This document shows positions 1 through 11,829 of a DNA stretch of 64,000 bases, piece after piece. Under the pieces are notes generated by a model that was not told the origin of the DNA, searched no databases, and saw only the letters and a list, made by a program, of their open reading frames with translations. Positions within the stretch are counted from its first letter, which is position 1; each line of letters opens with the position of its first letter. Source of the DNA: Armillaria gallica (taxonomy: Eukaryota > Basidiomycota > Agaricomycetes > Agaricales > Physalacriaceae); assembly GCA_037576215.1 (NCBI GenBank), contig JBANDB010000020.1, forward strand, positions 496,001 to 560,000, written 5' to 3'. Made by a program: the position numbers and the translations under genes.

Positions 1-654
1 CTTCTTCAAAATGAGTGGATTTGATGGGCATTGTTTTTACAGTGATGCCAAGCTCAGGGTTTATGCTAAAATACCTCAGAACGACTGCCACGGTGCCATT
101 CTACCAGGCTGGTGGTGAACATTTACATGCTGCAGGTTACAAAATCAGCTTAGATGACCAGTTCCGAGCTTGTACAACTCCCATGTGACTGTGACATTTG
201 CTATCCTCACATTCATTGAATCTTTGTGATGGCCTTTTTGTTTCTCTCAGTTCTGGGACCCGTTACTCACAGTCAGTGGTATATCTAATAATTAATTGAT
301 CTTTCAACACATTTTTTAGGGATCTTAACAAAATCCTCACCAGCCATTAACAGGTATACTTAAGTTAACAACCATAAACAACAACGAGTATCATCTGGCT
401 TGAGATGACCCACAGATTGCCCATGAAAGTTCTGATTATAAGGAGTCATATTTCTCAGGGCATTACATCAAGCCAGATGGTGCATGCTGTCTATCAAATA
501 TGAAGCATGGTCCCTAACTACAAAGACAATGGTGGCATAATAGAACCACTTGGTTGTTCTCACCTACCATTGTGGAATATAAAAGACGCTGCCTCATACT
601 AGATATCCCCACTCTGCAGAACATGACTCAACTATATCAGTCACTTCACCATGC
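1..654. other. AT-rich stretch, no gene recognised
   Basis: No open reading frame longer than about 60 codons with protein-like composition is seen on either strand, and no RNA gene or repeat terminus was recognised. It directly precedes a palindromic MITE. Confidence 0.5.
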
Positions 655-909
655 CACTGCATGATGGCTTTGATATGTGAGGCTGAAATATTGAAATTGA
701 AAGATATTTATTTTTAGCCTAAAATATCAAAGAGATATGCACAATATCTTTTCTATATTTGTGGTTTTATCCAGTTTTGAGGTGATTTTCACAAATATAA
801 AAAAGATATTATGCATATTTCTTTAATATTTTAAGCTAAAAACTAGCTAAAAATAAATATTTTTCAATTTCAATATTTCAACCTCACATATCAAAGCCAT
901 CATGCAGTG
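655..909. mobile_element. CACTG-ended palindromic MITE with 3-bp target duplication
   Basis: The 255-bp segment is one near-perfect palindrome: CACTGCATGATGGCTTTGAT at 655 is matched in reverse complement up to CAGTG at 909, and pairing continues about 110 bp inward through AT-rich sequence. The flanks carry the direct repeat TGC (652-654 and 910-912), a 3-bp target duplication. CACT(A/G) ends plus a 3-bp duplication are typical of the CMC (CACTA) superfamily, so this is probably a non-autonomous derivative mobilised in trans. It has no coding capacity. The superfamily call rests only on the ends and duplication. Confidence 0.75.
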
Positions 910-1179
910 TGCTTCTCTTTCCTCTGGTGGTCTTCCTGAACCTAGGCCATCACGTTGTGAACTGATCGACCCTTCCATCCACCATCCATTTCTGTTTCCC
1001 ACCAGTTCCCAAATCAAAATCAATCCCCTTAGCTTAGTGGTGGTAGCGGACCTGTCTCCCAAGCCAAGCTCAGAGTCCAATCCTGACTCCGACGAAGAAC
1101 TTCCATGGTGGGGAAATAAAACAGTTCCAATCAACTCAGCCACCAATATTGCAAATGCCTATTGATCTGAAAGTCTAGC

Positions 1180-1533
1180 CACCATCGAGTCGATATATGT
1201 GAAAAGCTTTCCGGAAATTGATCTCTGCCTCACTGATTTTCCCCAAAGCTTTCCTGCTCTAGCATCACTTGACCTACAAAATACTACCTTCAAGATGGAA
1301 GTAAACTTTACTTGACAACTCAATCTATTTGTGATGGGCAGAGGTCACCACTAAAGGAGCTGTCAATATCAAGAATGTCGTATGCTGACATGGGGATTTT
1401 GATGCACTGGCTGTCGAGTCCCAAGTCTCCTGCACCTCCGCTGTCCAAGAATATGCATGTGCTGATTATAGACAGTGACAGAAATGACAAAAAAGACACA
1501 TTTGACTACCGTGTCTGTGTTGGAGAAGCATAG
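1180..1533 (+). pseudogene. LRR-like coding relic
   Basis: Plus-strand reading shows short leucine-rich segments such as SFPALASLDLQNTTF near 1250 and SPLKELSISRMSYADMG near 1345, separated by a stop and a frame change. These resemble the repeat part of basidiomycete F-box/LRR proteins. No F-box is seen on this strand, and the segment lies tail to tail with the minus-strand F-box relic downstream. It may be a fragment of another family member or chance; confidence is low. Confidence 0.3.
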
Positions 1534-1849
1534 GTAGATATGCTCATAGCTAATTCTCAAGGGCCAATCAATCAGGACATTCATATAGTGTAAGAAGTAG
1601 ATTTCCACCAACTAGAATGACAACACTATGCTAGACATTGCATTATTCATTTCCATCCACACGACAAAAAACACCCAGGCATTGCAATGAGGATGTCCCA
1701 AAACCTTTATGTGGTTCAATAGGAGAAGATTGTGTGCTTTCTATGTAGATGAAAAGGTAAGCAGCAGACTAGGAATTCACAGCAATGTCTATGTAATGCA
1801 CTAAAGGAAAAACCGAGTTCAGCAAAGCTTAAACTGCAGACCTTGGTGG

Positions 1850-2473
1850 CTCTAAACAAAGGGAGACTGCTCAAGTTGAGAGTCATCAGTGCTGGGTATA
1901 AGGATACTACTCAAAACAGCTTCCCAAGTGTGCTCTGCGAGAATGAGATATCCAAGAGATGGAAAGCCTCCAAATAGACATGGAGCTATTCTAACAGTCC
2001 TGTGGCTCCACATCGCATTCTTCCAACTCAACAGCGGTGAGAGATGCTGGGACATTCTCGACAATCAAGCAAACAAGAGTAACAGTTCCTCCACTCACAT
2101 GAACATGGTTCAGGTTAGTCATGTCCATGAAAATCTGAGAGCATAGCTATAAGTCCAACTCAAAGTATCCATGTATAACAAGTGAGACGGTACTGATAGC
2201 CAATAAATGAGATGTATCGAAAGAACAGAGGTTGGGCTTGGGTTTTTGGCAGATGTCAATGATTACCGCCACATTTCATTGAAGGAAGCAGCACGCTATT
2301 TCATGAAGTAGGTGTTTCTCTGTTAGGCACAGAGTAAGGAATGTATCTTGGTCCATGTCGTTGATTATGAGCGAGAGTACCTCTGTTGGGAGCTCGAGCA
2401 GATGCATTAAGCTGGGAGGTATGGTGGGATGAGAAAAAGGGGTTGTTGAAGTTGCAGAATATATATGCAGCAC
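1850..2473 (-). pseudogene. F-box/LRR protein relic
   Basis: The minus strand opens at 2473 with about 20 residues followed by an F-box-like helix set (LLELPTEVLSLIINDMDQ, then LTLCLTEKHLLHEIA). After a TGA it continues open for about 50 codons to about 2147. An LRR-like segment follows around 2120-1990 (NVPASLTAVELEECDVEP), and another frame at 2064-1852 reads FGGFPSLGYLILAEHTWE. F-box proteins of this kind are predicted substrate adaptors of SCF ubiquitin ligases. The frame changes could be missed introns or decay; at least one stop is compatible with CGA to TGA. The same family recurs at 31-39 kb. Confidence 0.55.
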
Positions 2474-3066
2474 TCAAAGACATGCAGGGTGATGACAGGA
2501 ATAATATACCTCGTAATCTACATACACAGGGGGATGCTAGCAAGACTGTTACAAGACTAAGGTGGTGAACTGGAAACTATGCCATACTGCACTCCCAAGG
2601 AAATGGGATTAACAACTGGCCAACATTGCCGTTTACATACCTGCTGAAGAGACTCTATGCGTGCAGGCTAGAAATGCAACAGTGTCGAAGACACTGATCA
2701 CACCCACACCCAACACTACACACACAAACCCTCAAAGTTCTTGGAGGGATATTATGCAATAGAAGCAGATGGAAGCAATACAACTAAACTCTCAGAATAT
2801 ACAATACGCACATATAGCACTAGTGCTCGTAGGGTATCTAGATCTCTCTAAGTCCAAAGGCTTTTATAACAAGAGGGGCAACAGATGTTGCCAGGCCTCA
2901 AGGCAAGGTGTACTACAATACACAACTCATTGCCACACACCAACAAAACCCTCAATAAGCCTCGCACAACACACACAAGTGGCCACAAAGAACTTAAACA
3001 CACTCTAAACACGACTCAAAGCTTGTGCTCTAAGCAGAAACCCTTCAAAACACGTCCACTCAAGCC

Positions 3067-3330
3067 ACAGGATTTGAACCTACATACTCAAGCTTCCAAA
3101 ACTGATCATAGACCCACAGGGTTTGAATCTGTGCCAATCCAGAGAAACAATAACCAAATAAACCCTGTCCAACAAGCCAAAGGGTTTGAACCTCTGCCGC
3201 TTGTGGAAATGAGAACCCTTAAGCGCGCACTAATCAGACCACAGGGTTTGAACCTGTGCTGCCTGTAGCACCGCGTGTTAGAAGAAGGCCTCTATACGAA
3301 CACTAATCAGACCAAAGGGTTTGAACCTCT
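3067..3330. repeat. Array of five AGGTTTGAACCT palindromes inside alpha
   Basis: Five near-copies of the palindrome AGGTTTGAACCT occur at about 3068, 3119, 3180, 3241 and 3317, spaced about 50-75 bp apart with different sequence between them. The same five occur in copy C (about 40487-40735) and, reversed, in copy B (about 25560-25820). The core resembles a pol III B box after CpG decay (GGTTCGAACC), but no A box or tRNA fold accompanies it. A protein-binding site array is the more likely reading. Confidence 0.6.
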
Positions 3331-3380
3331 GCCGCCTGTAGCACCGCGCATCACAAGAAACCCTCAAAACTGAAGAGCGC

Positions 3381-4767
3381 TGATGAGCCTCCAGACTCTG
3401 TACACTCATAAATTCGCGGATCTATAATGATCTAGTGATATTCCACCCCTTCCAAACCTTCATATCAAAGCACAGCCATGATTGTCAGGCACTTTGATCC
3501 TGAATCCTATTATGCAACTCTAATGACAAGTTAGCGAACTATTATAATTCGCTACAGTCAGCAGCAGTTAAAGCCTTACTAAGGCTGTTTACTTTGCACA
3601 GTTCATGGCTTAGTAAATGCACAGAAAGTTCGTGTTGCAGCAGCATTGCGCAGTAACTGAAGCTACATGCACAGTTATGCACAGCCATGCACAGTTGCGT
3701 AGTTCTTAAAGTTGCACAGCTGCTGACAGATCTCAACTCAGCATTAGTAAGGAAAGGACAAGAATACTCTATTGCACAGTAAATAGTTCGCTTGTGTTGC
3801 GAATTAACACAGCAAGGACAAATGTAGCTTACATACAAGTAATTCTCAAAGTAGTATAAAAGTAGCTAACTAAAAGTATGAAGAAAAAAGGAGACGAACC
3901 CCAGGGAGTTACTTGCCCACAAGTACACGACCTTACACACCTCCTAGATCCGATACACACACCCGAAGTTATTGCTTCTCTACTGTTCATTAGAGAAATA
4001 ACACTTAGCGAACTTTCCCTTCGCTAATAAAAGTTAGCCATAACTTCATGTGCTTACCTCTTCTCCAAAAACTTCGCTAGGAAACCTTTACTGGTTACCC
4101 TTGCGAAGCATCCTCGGCGTTTTAAGTTCGCTTGCATACCTGTGCGCTTTAAAGAGCAATCCGCAGCTAGGATTGAAGCCCTTTAGCCACTAACAACCCA
4201 GTACTACCGTTTCTGAACTTAGGAAACAACACCACTTAACTCTTATAGAGTTAGACACCTTGGGGCTTTAGCTACCTTTCTCATAGAAGAGAAAGTTCGC
4301 TACCCTTGCCCTTTCAACTCGACTCAAGATTAGTACTGACTTGCTTGATATTAGGATCGTTTAGACTTATATCTTGCTTGCACGTACTTTATCTTGGACA
4401 AAACCTCGCTCACATCTAGAGCACCAGCTTCATTAACTCACATAGAGTTCCCCAACCGAATCCGCAGCTAGGATTTCGACACCACATAGTTCACGCCGCA
4501 TCTAGGTCGCCCCCGCTCAGCATACACCCACGTTTACGCATCTCTTCCCTTCCAGGAAAGTTCGTGTACATACTTTGAGCCTCTGAACAGCCTTCAGAGA
4601 ATCATAACAAAGTGTAGCGATCCTTCGCTACATCACCAGGAAGCTACAGTCATCGCACGGAGGTGCAAGACTAGACTTGCTAGAACCTGCCTTCAGATTC
4701 TGTGCTTGACTACACTCGCTGTTACAGGTCTTGTGTTTTCTGCCCGCAGGAGTCTATAGGTTCATCA
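3381..4767 (-). mobile_element. Element epsilon, left inverted copy
   Basis: This 1387-bp copy starts TGATGAGCCTCCAGACTCTG at 3381 and ends CTATAGGTTCATCA at 4767. It is almost the exact reverse complement of 4873-6260. Its outer flank is GCGC (3377-3380). The outer end forms a hairpin (GAGCC/GGCTC). TAGCGAA/TTCGCTA motifs recur many times inside. A 98-residue ORF near its outer side is low-complexity and not protein-like. Non-coding. Confidence 0.85.
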
Positions 4768-4872
4768 GCGCGAGGCATAGAAAGCTTAGCAGGGGACTTG
4801 TGTATGGTTTGAGTGATTGGTTGACTGCGCTCTACCCTGAGAATAAGAGATATTGTGTCATTGCGGACATGC
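4768..4872. other. 105-bp alpha segment, inverted, between the epsilon copies
   Basis: The spacer of the large palindrome is alpha sequence. Compared with intact copies B and C it lies in the opposite orientation to the alpha sequence outside the two epsilon copies. It reads GAGGCATAGAAAGCTTAGCA at its left end, the reverse complement of the matching part of copy C near 40840. This is what recombination between the two inverted epsilon copies would produce. Confidence 0.8.
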
Positions 4873-6260
4873 TGATGAACCTATGGACTCCTGCGGGCAG
4901 AAAACACAAGACCTGTAACGGCGAGTGTAGCCAAGCACAGAATCTGAAGGCAGGTTCTAGCAAGTCTAGTCTTGCACCTCCGTGCGATGACTGTAGCTTC
5001 CTGGTGATGTAGCGAAGGATCGCTACACTTTGTTATGATTCTCTGAAGGCTGTTCAGAGGCTCAAAGTATGTACACGAACTTTCCTGGAAGGGAAGAGAT
5101 GCGTAAACGTGGGTGTATGCTGAGCGGGGGCGACCTAGATGCGGCGTGAACTATGTGGTGTCGAAATCCTAGCTGCGGATTCGGTTGGGGAACTCTATGT
5201 GAGTTAATGAAGCTGGTGCTCTAGATGTGAGCGAGGTTTTGTCCAAGATAAAGTACGTGCAAGCAAGATATAAGTCTAAACGATCCTAATATCAAGCAAG
5301 TCAGTACTAATCTTGAGTCGAGTTGAAAGGGCAAGGGTAGCGAACTTTCTCTTCTATGAGAAAGGTAGCTAAAGCCCCAAGGTGTCTAACTCTATAAGAG
5401 TTAAGTGGTGTTGTTTCCTAAGTTCAGAAACGGTAGTACTGGGTTGTTAGTGGCTAAAGGGCTTCAATCCTAGCTGCGGATTGCTCTTTAAAGCGCACAG
5501 GTATGCAAGCGAACTTAAAATGTCGAGGATGCTTTGCAAGGGTAACCAGTAAAGGTTTCCTAGCGAAGTTTTTGGAGAAGAGGTAAGCACATGAAGTTAT
5601 GGCTAACTTTTATTAGCGAAGGAAAAGTTCGCTAAGTGTTATTTCTCTAATGAACAGTAGAGAAGCAATAACTTCGGGTGTGTGTATCGGATCTAGGAGG
5701 TGTGCAAGGTAGTATACTTGTGGGCAAGTAACTCCCTTGGGGTTCGTCTCTCTTTTTCTCCATACTTTTAGTTAGCTACTTTTATACTACTTTGAGAATT
5801 ACTTGTATGTAAGCTACATTTGTCCTTGCCGTGTTAATTCGCAACACAAGCGAACTATTTACTGTGCAATAGAGTATTTTTGTCCTTTCCTTACTAATGC
5901 TGAGTTGAGATCTGTCAGCAGCTGTGCAACTTTAAGAACTACGCAACTGTGCATGGCTGTGCATAACTGTGCATGTAGCTTCAGTTACTGCGCAATGCTG
6001 CTGCAACACGAACTTTCTGTGCATTTACTAAGCCATGAACTGTGCAAAGTAAACAGCCTTAGTAAGGCTTTAACTGCTGCTGACTGTAGCGAATTATAAT
6101 AGTTCGCTAACTTGTCATTAGAGTTGCATAATAGGATTCAGGATCAAAGTGCCTGACAATCATGGCTGTGCTTTGATATGAAGGTTTGGAAGGGGTGGAA
6201 TATCACTAGATCATTATAGATCTGCGAATTTATGAGCGTACACAGCCTGGAGGCTCATCA
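4873..6260 (+). mobile_element. Element epsilon, right inverted copy
   Basis: This 1388-bp copy starts TGATGAACCTATGGACTCC at 4873 and ends GCCTGGAGGCTCATCA at 6260. Its outer flank is GCGC (6261-6264). After undoing the inversion of the spacer its two flanks are GCGC and GCGC, an exact 4-bp target duplication; the left copy then has GCGC and GCAT. A third, diverged epsilon copy lies at 45500-47189. The segment GTAACGGCGAGTG near its start is shared with element beta. Non-coding. Confidence 0.85.
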
Positions 6261-6543
6261 GCGCGTTACTCAAGTCACTCAAATGTTATCAATAAAAGGT
6301 ATATTCTCTCGCTCAAAGCTACAAACTAAACCTGAAGCTAGAGCGCTAAGCTAGAGGCTTGCACGCTCCTACAACGGGGGTCCAAAACTTGTACACTATT
6401 ACTACATTACAGTATTTATACTATGCGCTCTACATATTAATACAACCTTAAATAGTAACTCTTCACTGGCGGAACTTCCTTTCCTGAGTCCTGGGCATGT
6501 TGCCATAATCATGCCATTGCTTGGCGCTTACTCAGAGCTCCGG

Positions 6544-7910
6544 TGATGTGCTCGGTAACGGCGAGTGGCAAATGGACTAGAGGCTGGCAATGAACACCAA
6601 CAACACTAAACCAATCACTAACTCTACACTTATCACCAATGTATTGAATTCGGGCATTTTGAGTATGATAGAAGCACTCTGCAGACTTCAATAATCAAGG
6701 AAAGTTGTTTAAAGATGTTTTATTTCATTACTAGTGAGCTATACAAGTGTACTACTCGCACTAGTGGGGTTGGTAAGACACAATTGGATGAATAGTGACT
6801 CGACTTGAGCTACTGCGCTCGCTTTGACTGGGACTGCTTCGAACTAGTGGCTCTCTTGGCCCTATAATGTCTTACAAGTGAATAAACACTTGACTAGTCG
6901 CTTTCTAGGCAAACTAGTGGCGCTCTTGGCCTAAGAATAATACTTTAAACTTCGAGAACTCGCTTGAACTAACTTTGAAACACTCTTGGCCTTTGCAGGA
7001 CACAAAAGATTGCTCTAAGACACTTCTATTCACTCAATGCTATGGGTAACTTAGCGACTAGTAGCCGCTTCATCGAGGTTAAGCACAAAAGCCTTTAATT
7101 GGGGCACTAGATACTGACTAGTAGGTCACAATTGCAGGGATGGCTTGCCCACCGCGCATGAGCCTATTCTACTACTTATATACTGACAATCAAGGTACAA
7201 TCAAGATATAAATAACTGACTAGAGGGGTATTATTGATAAGAATTTCTTGGCTAGTCACGAGTAATGGTGAATAATCACGCAACAGTCGGTCTAGAAACG
7301 GTTGCTTGCTGACTAGTGGGCCTAGGAGCTCCGCTAGTGGTGGTATTCCGTATCCTTGGCGCAGCAATGCTCCACTAGTGTCAAGGGTAAACGACGGAAC
7401 CGGTGAACGTGCCTGTAGCAGCTGTCGATCGTGATCGAAGGCGCATCCCGGCTATACTAGTCCTGATCGTAATAGATCCGTATCGCACTAGTCGGATCTG
7501 CTGCAAGGTTAATCTGTTGTCAATTCATTTCTAAGTCCTGCTTCGAGATTGCCGCATGACTAGTTAACCTGACTTAGGTGTTGCATGCCTAGATCGGTCC
7601 GCTAGTGACTGAACTTCACGAGATTTGTGCCCTCTGCCTCTTGTTGGGTGCGCTAGTCGCGTTACTCGTCCGCTAGTGGCTATATTTAGTTAACCTTGCT
7701 AGCATTCAAGTCACTAGTATGGCCGGCTGGTAGAGTTGACCCACTAGTGGTATCGCATCTAAGTGTTGGCTCTACTAGCTGCATACTAGTCTAACTATCA
7801 GCTCGAAGCCTCAGCTATAGTCCTTTTTGTATCACTAGTGTAAGGTAGATATGCAATAGTATTTGTATAAAATCGCAAAATCTAGGTGTGAACGCATAGA
7901 TGGCGTATCA
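6544..7910 (+). mobile_element. Element beta with exact CCGG target duplication
   Basis: The 1367-bp insert starts TGATGTGCTCGGTAACGGC and ends GAACGCATAGATGGCGTATCA's final TATCA at 7910. It is flanked by CCGG on both sides (6540-6543, 7911-7914). Copy C of alpha has the uninterrupted sequence GAGCTCCGGCTCAGGGCC near 41130, a direct empty-site control. About twenty CTAGT/ACTAG motifs are scattered through it, often as ACTAGT. It is CpG-rich relative to the alpha DNA around it, so it is probably a young insertion. No protein is encoded. Confidence 0.85.
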
Positions 7911-8510
7911 CCGGCTCAGGGCCAGATCCTGTTCTCTCAGCTGCACGACATCAGTTAATCATGCTATCTGCGTGTACTGACGTTGCCTAGTATTTCCTCA
8001 GAGTTGTAGCCTAGTGCGCAACTCGTCTTATGGTAATAATACCTTCTAGTGATTTCCATGGTCTTCTAGGACCACTAGTTTCTAGTCTAGGCCTCGCGCG
8101 CATTGGACAAAGTCAGGGACATCGGTCTAACTTCAATTCTAAACATTCTGAGGTCTAGAGCGCTAGTTCCCTGCATGGCAGTGCCTCGTGCATCATAGAT
8201 CAAGGTTACGTGAAGTATCAATTATCTCCTGAGCTTTTCTGGTTCTATTCTTAGCGCACGTCCTCTGTGCATCATTAGCGTACTCAGTATCAAGTGCTGG
8301 GGCTTTAGACTTAGTGTGACCCTTATGGTATCACTCTGCAGTTAAGCCTTGTGCTCCACCAAGCATCACTCAAGGAACTTCATTGTCTGCACTTAGTACA
8401 CTGCGCTCTAAGATATATCTCATTGCTTTGGTATCTAGGTCTTATAAAATGTATGTATTGATACATTTCGCGAAATTACACGTGTGAACGCCTTTCAAGC
8501 ATGTCACCGC

Positions 8511-9040
8511 ATTGATGGTTCAATTCAGCAAGGTCTTTAATCTTGTGTTGAGGGTGCTGGTCGAATGAGAAAGCAATAAAGCAGTCTCACAGTAGCTGGT
8601 AGCCTCAGAAATGGTGCCTTGAAAAACTCACGCACTGTCGAATAATGAAGAATAAATTAAGTCAACAGGTTGATATGTGGACATACAAGGGCATCTGATA
8701 CACTGGCATATCAACAGAGCGAAACCCCATCAAACTCAATGGCTTAGGGTGCCAGAGCTCGGCAAGCGTGGAAGCACTGGCTATCTTGCCTGACTCAAAT
8801 TGACAGGTTGCATATGGATGCATACCTGTGTTCATTCCCTTGGGCTGTCCCTAGGCTTTCTAGACCACTTCATACGAGTGTCGACACATCAAGAATGCTC
8901 TCCAGTATCAACTGAGATTGAACACAAACATTATTTCTATGGGGAAAAGTGAGCATGATCAACTGAATGTTACAGTAAAATGCACTTGGATAGTGGGTTT
9001 TCAAAACCTCCATGAATTTTAGTTCTGAGCTTTGAAGGCA
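8511..9040. other. Intergenic, no gene recognised
   Basis: Host sequence between the alpha duplication and the delta duplication. Nothing gene-like was recognised on either strand. Confidence 0.4.
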
Positions 9041-9044
9041 CCGT

Positions 9045-10698
9045 TGATATGCTTGGTATCAGGCTACCCATAGATTTTGCCATTTTATATCAAATAATGC
9101 AGTCTACAAGCAGTACAGAGAGCTATAGTGAAGGCTTTACACTGATAGCTAGAATACTACATAAGATAGTGAGCAATACAGTATAAGAATGGACTTAGAA
9201 GCGACATCTAGATGAGTCAACTCTACAAGCCTTCAACACTGAATGCTATTCCCTGCCCAAAACAAGACTATTTACAGTCAGAACCAAGGGACACATCAAG
9301 ATGAGTTACAAACAATAAAGCAGAACATGGAAGGACTAGATTACTCGTCATCTCAATGACTTGAATAAACCTAGAAGAGAATTGCTAAGTCCACAATGGT
9401 TCACACCATGAAATGAACTTAGTCTAGAACATGAATAAACTTGGAATAACTGAATAACTGACACTTGGTGCCAAGATAGCTAAAGATCGTGCAGTGATTG
9501 AAGCAAATACAATCTCAGTCCGACGATCAATCATGATCAGTGGTTACATCCTCGAAATACTGTGCAATTTGTAGTATTGAATAGGAATACACGCAGCAAG
9601 GCATGAAGGAGAAGCAAGGAGTTCCTATGGACCATTAGGACACTCCTTGGCAATAGAATGACCACTAGTCATTCTGTCCAACTGAATAAAAACCTCAGAA
9701 TGGTGCAATCCTTGTAAATTAATTACTCATTGTTTGTATTGATACCCAGAGCTCATACCATAATTACTTTTAGATACAAGCTCCTATACCTAGACTAGAA
9801 ATTGTATAAATTAGCAGTGACTAGATGCATAACAGCAGGAAAGCATTCCCCTGTGTTTGTGCTAGTAGCCTTATAGCTACCTAATCAATCACTGGTTTTA
9901 ATTGCATATCCTCGACTGAAGTGAATTAAGTTTACCAAGTCAACCCCAAAAGGGCGGCTATAAGTAATCTAGAAGAACTAAGTAGGAAGAAGAGTCATTC
10001 CCGTGTTTGCACCTTGCTAGTTAATTGAACTGCTCCACATACAAAGGCCTTGTGCTCCCTCACTGACTAAAGTGATCTAGATGTGCTAAGTTGACCACAG
10101 ACCAAAGACGTTGCCTAGTTGAAGTGAAATAAGCCCTAGAATGCTTTAAGTTCAAATAGTTAACAAGTCAGTGTACTCTAGAGTCAGTGTACTCTTTGCA
10201 AGTCTTGTACTTGAAGCCAGGACCTGTGTGTTCTTTGTAGAGTCTGTGTACTCTTTGTAGAATTTCGGTTCTTTGTTGCAAGTGCATGTGCTTGTGTTGT
10301 AATTGAGTCTGTGTACTCCAGAGCAATTATGCTCTTTGTAGACCTTTAGGTCTTTGATTGTTCAATTGTTAAAGCTTGTCTAGTTAAAGCCTTACCAGCT
10401 CTCCTAGACAAAGTCATTTCAAGTCTAAGCCACTCAAATTATACCTTACAAACCCCCACATCCATATACCTCACTATTGCGATTAGTGTATCTCATGTAA
10501 ACACTTCTAGATTTGAATCGAAGTTGTTTTGAAACAAACCCAATTGATTATCGATATCTAAGTACACCATGAGTGCTTCTACCATACTCACCCTCGAACT
10601 TAAACATTGGTGATTGTGTGTGTGTGTGTGATTCAGTATCTAGATTGACGATCTAGACACTTGTTGCATTTGTGCACTGCCTGTTACCGAGCACATCA
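9045..10698 (-). mobile_element. Element delta with exact CCGT target duplication
   Basis: The 1654-bp insert begins TGATATGCTTGGTATCA at 9045, itself a perfect hairpin, and ends GTTACCGAGCACATCA at 10698. It is flanked by CCGT on both sides (9041-9044, 10699-10702). Read on the minus strand it starts TGATGTGCTCGGTAAC, the same 16 bases as element beta, so beta and delta are relatives. TCTAG/CTAGA motifs and repeats of GTGTACTCTTTGTAG are frequent inside. A short TG microsatellite lies at about 10616-10631. Non-coding. Confidence 0.8.
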
Positions 10699-10702
10699 CC
10701 GT

Positions 10703-11470
10703 CACCCAAGGTCTAGCACCTTGTAGGTGAGTCCATCGATGTAGGTGGACCATGGTATACTGTCTCCAAGTGGTAGCAGGATAGCACCCAGCAACCAAAA
10801 TTCAGCTAGAGAACAGGCACATCACTGGAACCATACCAGAGATCGCATGGTAGGTCCTGTACCACCTATCGAGGTGTCAAAGAGTGTTAAGGTCATCCAA
10901 AAGAAGATCAACATTGACAGACCTTGTTGACATGAGCCATTAACGATTCTCCATCTTGCTTCATGTGGACAGCGGTGTGCTGTCCTACTAAGACCTTAGC
11001 TTCAATAGGGAGCACCAGTATTGCAAGAACACCAAAGCTAACAGATCAATTGATAAGAATATTGAGGTGACCAGTGAGGATGACACATACCTTGTCGAAA
11101 GTCCCCAAGGCACAGTTCCCGGATTTTGCCACATACATGCTATCAAGTTGAATGCCATCTTTGCATATGTGGCAACAAGATAGTGATGACCACAGTGATA
11201 AGATTTTGTCAAGTCATAGTGCCCAACACGGTTTCCTTGATGACACCATGGATACCAATTTCCTAGAGCAACCATACTATCAGCAACATGATAATGTATG
11301 GAGATGCATGGCTGTACTGGTGAAAGGCAACCGTAGCATGACGACAAGCTAGCGAAGAGTTGCTCACTATCTGGAGCAATGTGGAAAAGAAGAGAAGGAT
11401 ATTTCCTTCCCACACTTCATTTTGATATCTGACTGGGCCAGTCAACCTCTGATTGGTGAAAAGCTCAGTT
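10703..11470. other. Possible degraded coding DNA, not identified
   Basis: Short open segments on the plus strand (10745-10930, 11152-11352) have moderately protein-like composition but no recognised domain, and frames change often. The strand and identity of any ancestral gene are unclear. Confidence 0.3.
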
Positions 11471-11829
11471 CATGTCAAGTTCGTGTTTTGCTTCAACCTG
11501 AACAATACCTTGCTCAACCACAACCACTCCAAGAAGCTCATTGAATCTAAGGTCTTCTAGCACAAGCAAGTATGCTAGACATCCCTAAATTTGACTGATT
11601 TTCTGTTGGTGCCTGAATAGCCCTACTCCCTTGAAATACTACCCTTACTGATGCTCCAGCTTTTCACTCATGTGTAATATTTTGCTCCTGGTTTCTGGGT
11701 TAAAAGCTAGGTACTTGGGTCCCTTCATTTTTGTAGCAAAGCAACAATGAATGAAAGGTCTAGTAATCTGTAATTTTCTGAATTTTGTATGATTTTTCGA
11801 CAGTATCCTGTTCTACCAGATTTGACTTG

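Larger units (their letters stand above)
2645..8506 (+). mobile_element. Element alpha, copy A (composite, carries three inserts)
   Basis: It begins TGAAGAGACTCTATGCGTGC at 2645 and ends CTTTCAAGCATGTCA at 8506. The flanking tetranucleotides are CTGC (2641-2644) and CCGC (8507-8510), a 4-bp target duplication differing by one CpG transition. Removing the three younger inserts (3381-4767, 4873-6260, 6544-7910) and their duplications leaves about 1.71 kb, matching copies B (24544-26248, 1705 bp) and C (40051-41727, 1677 bp). No protein is encoded. The last bases can form a hairpin, and a TATA-like stretch lies mid-element. It could be a solo LTR (TG...CA ends) or a non-autonomous DNA transposon. 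Confidence 0.85.

Noticed and set aside
2885..3268. 127-residue ORF in alpha copy A as a gene
   Set aside because: It spans the palindrome array, is Thr/Gln/Asn-rich, and is not conserved as an ORF of the same length in copies B and C.
3067..3330. Regularly spaced palindromic repeats resembling a CRISPR array
   Set aside because: Repeats are only about 12 bp, spacing is uneven, the spacers are conserved between copies A, B and C, and the genome is eukaryotic.
3542..6099. Two nearly identical 98-residue ORFs in the palindrome arms
   Set aside because: They are the same sequence seen in both arms, with low-complexity Cys/Leu/Ser-rich translation and no coding pattern; chance ORFs in a non-coding element.
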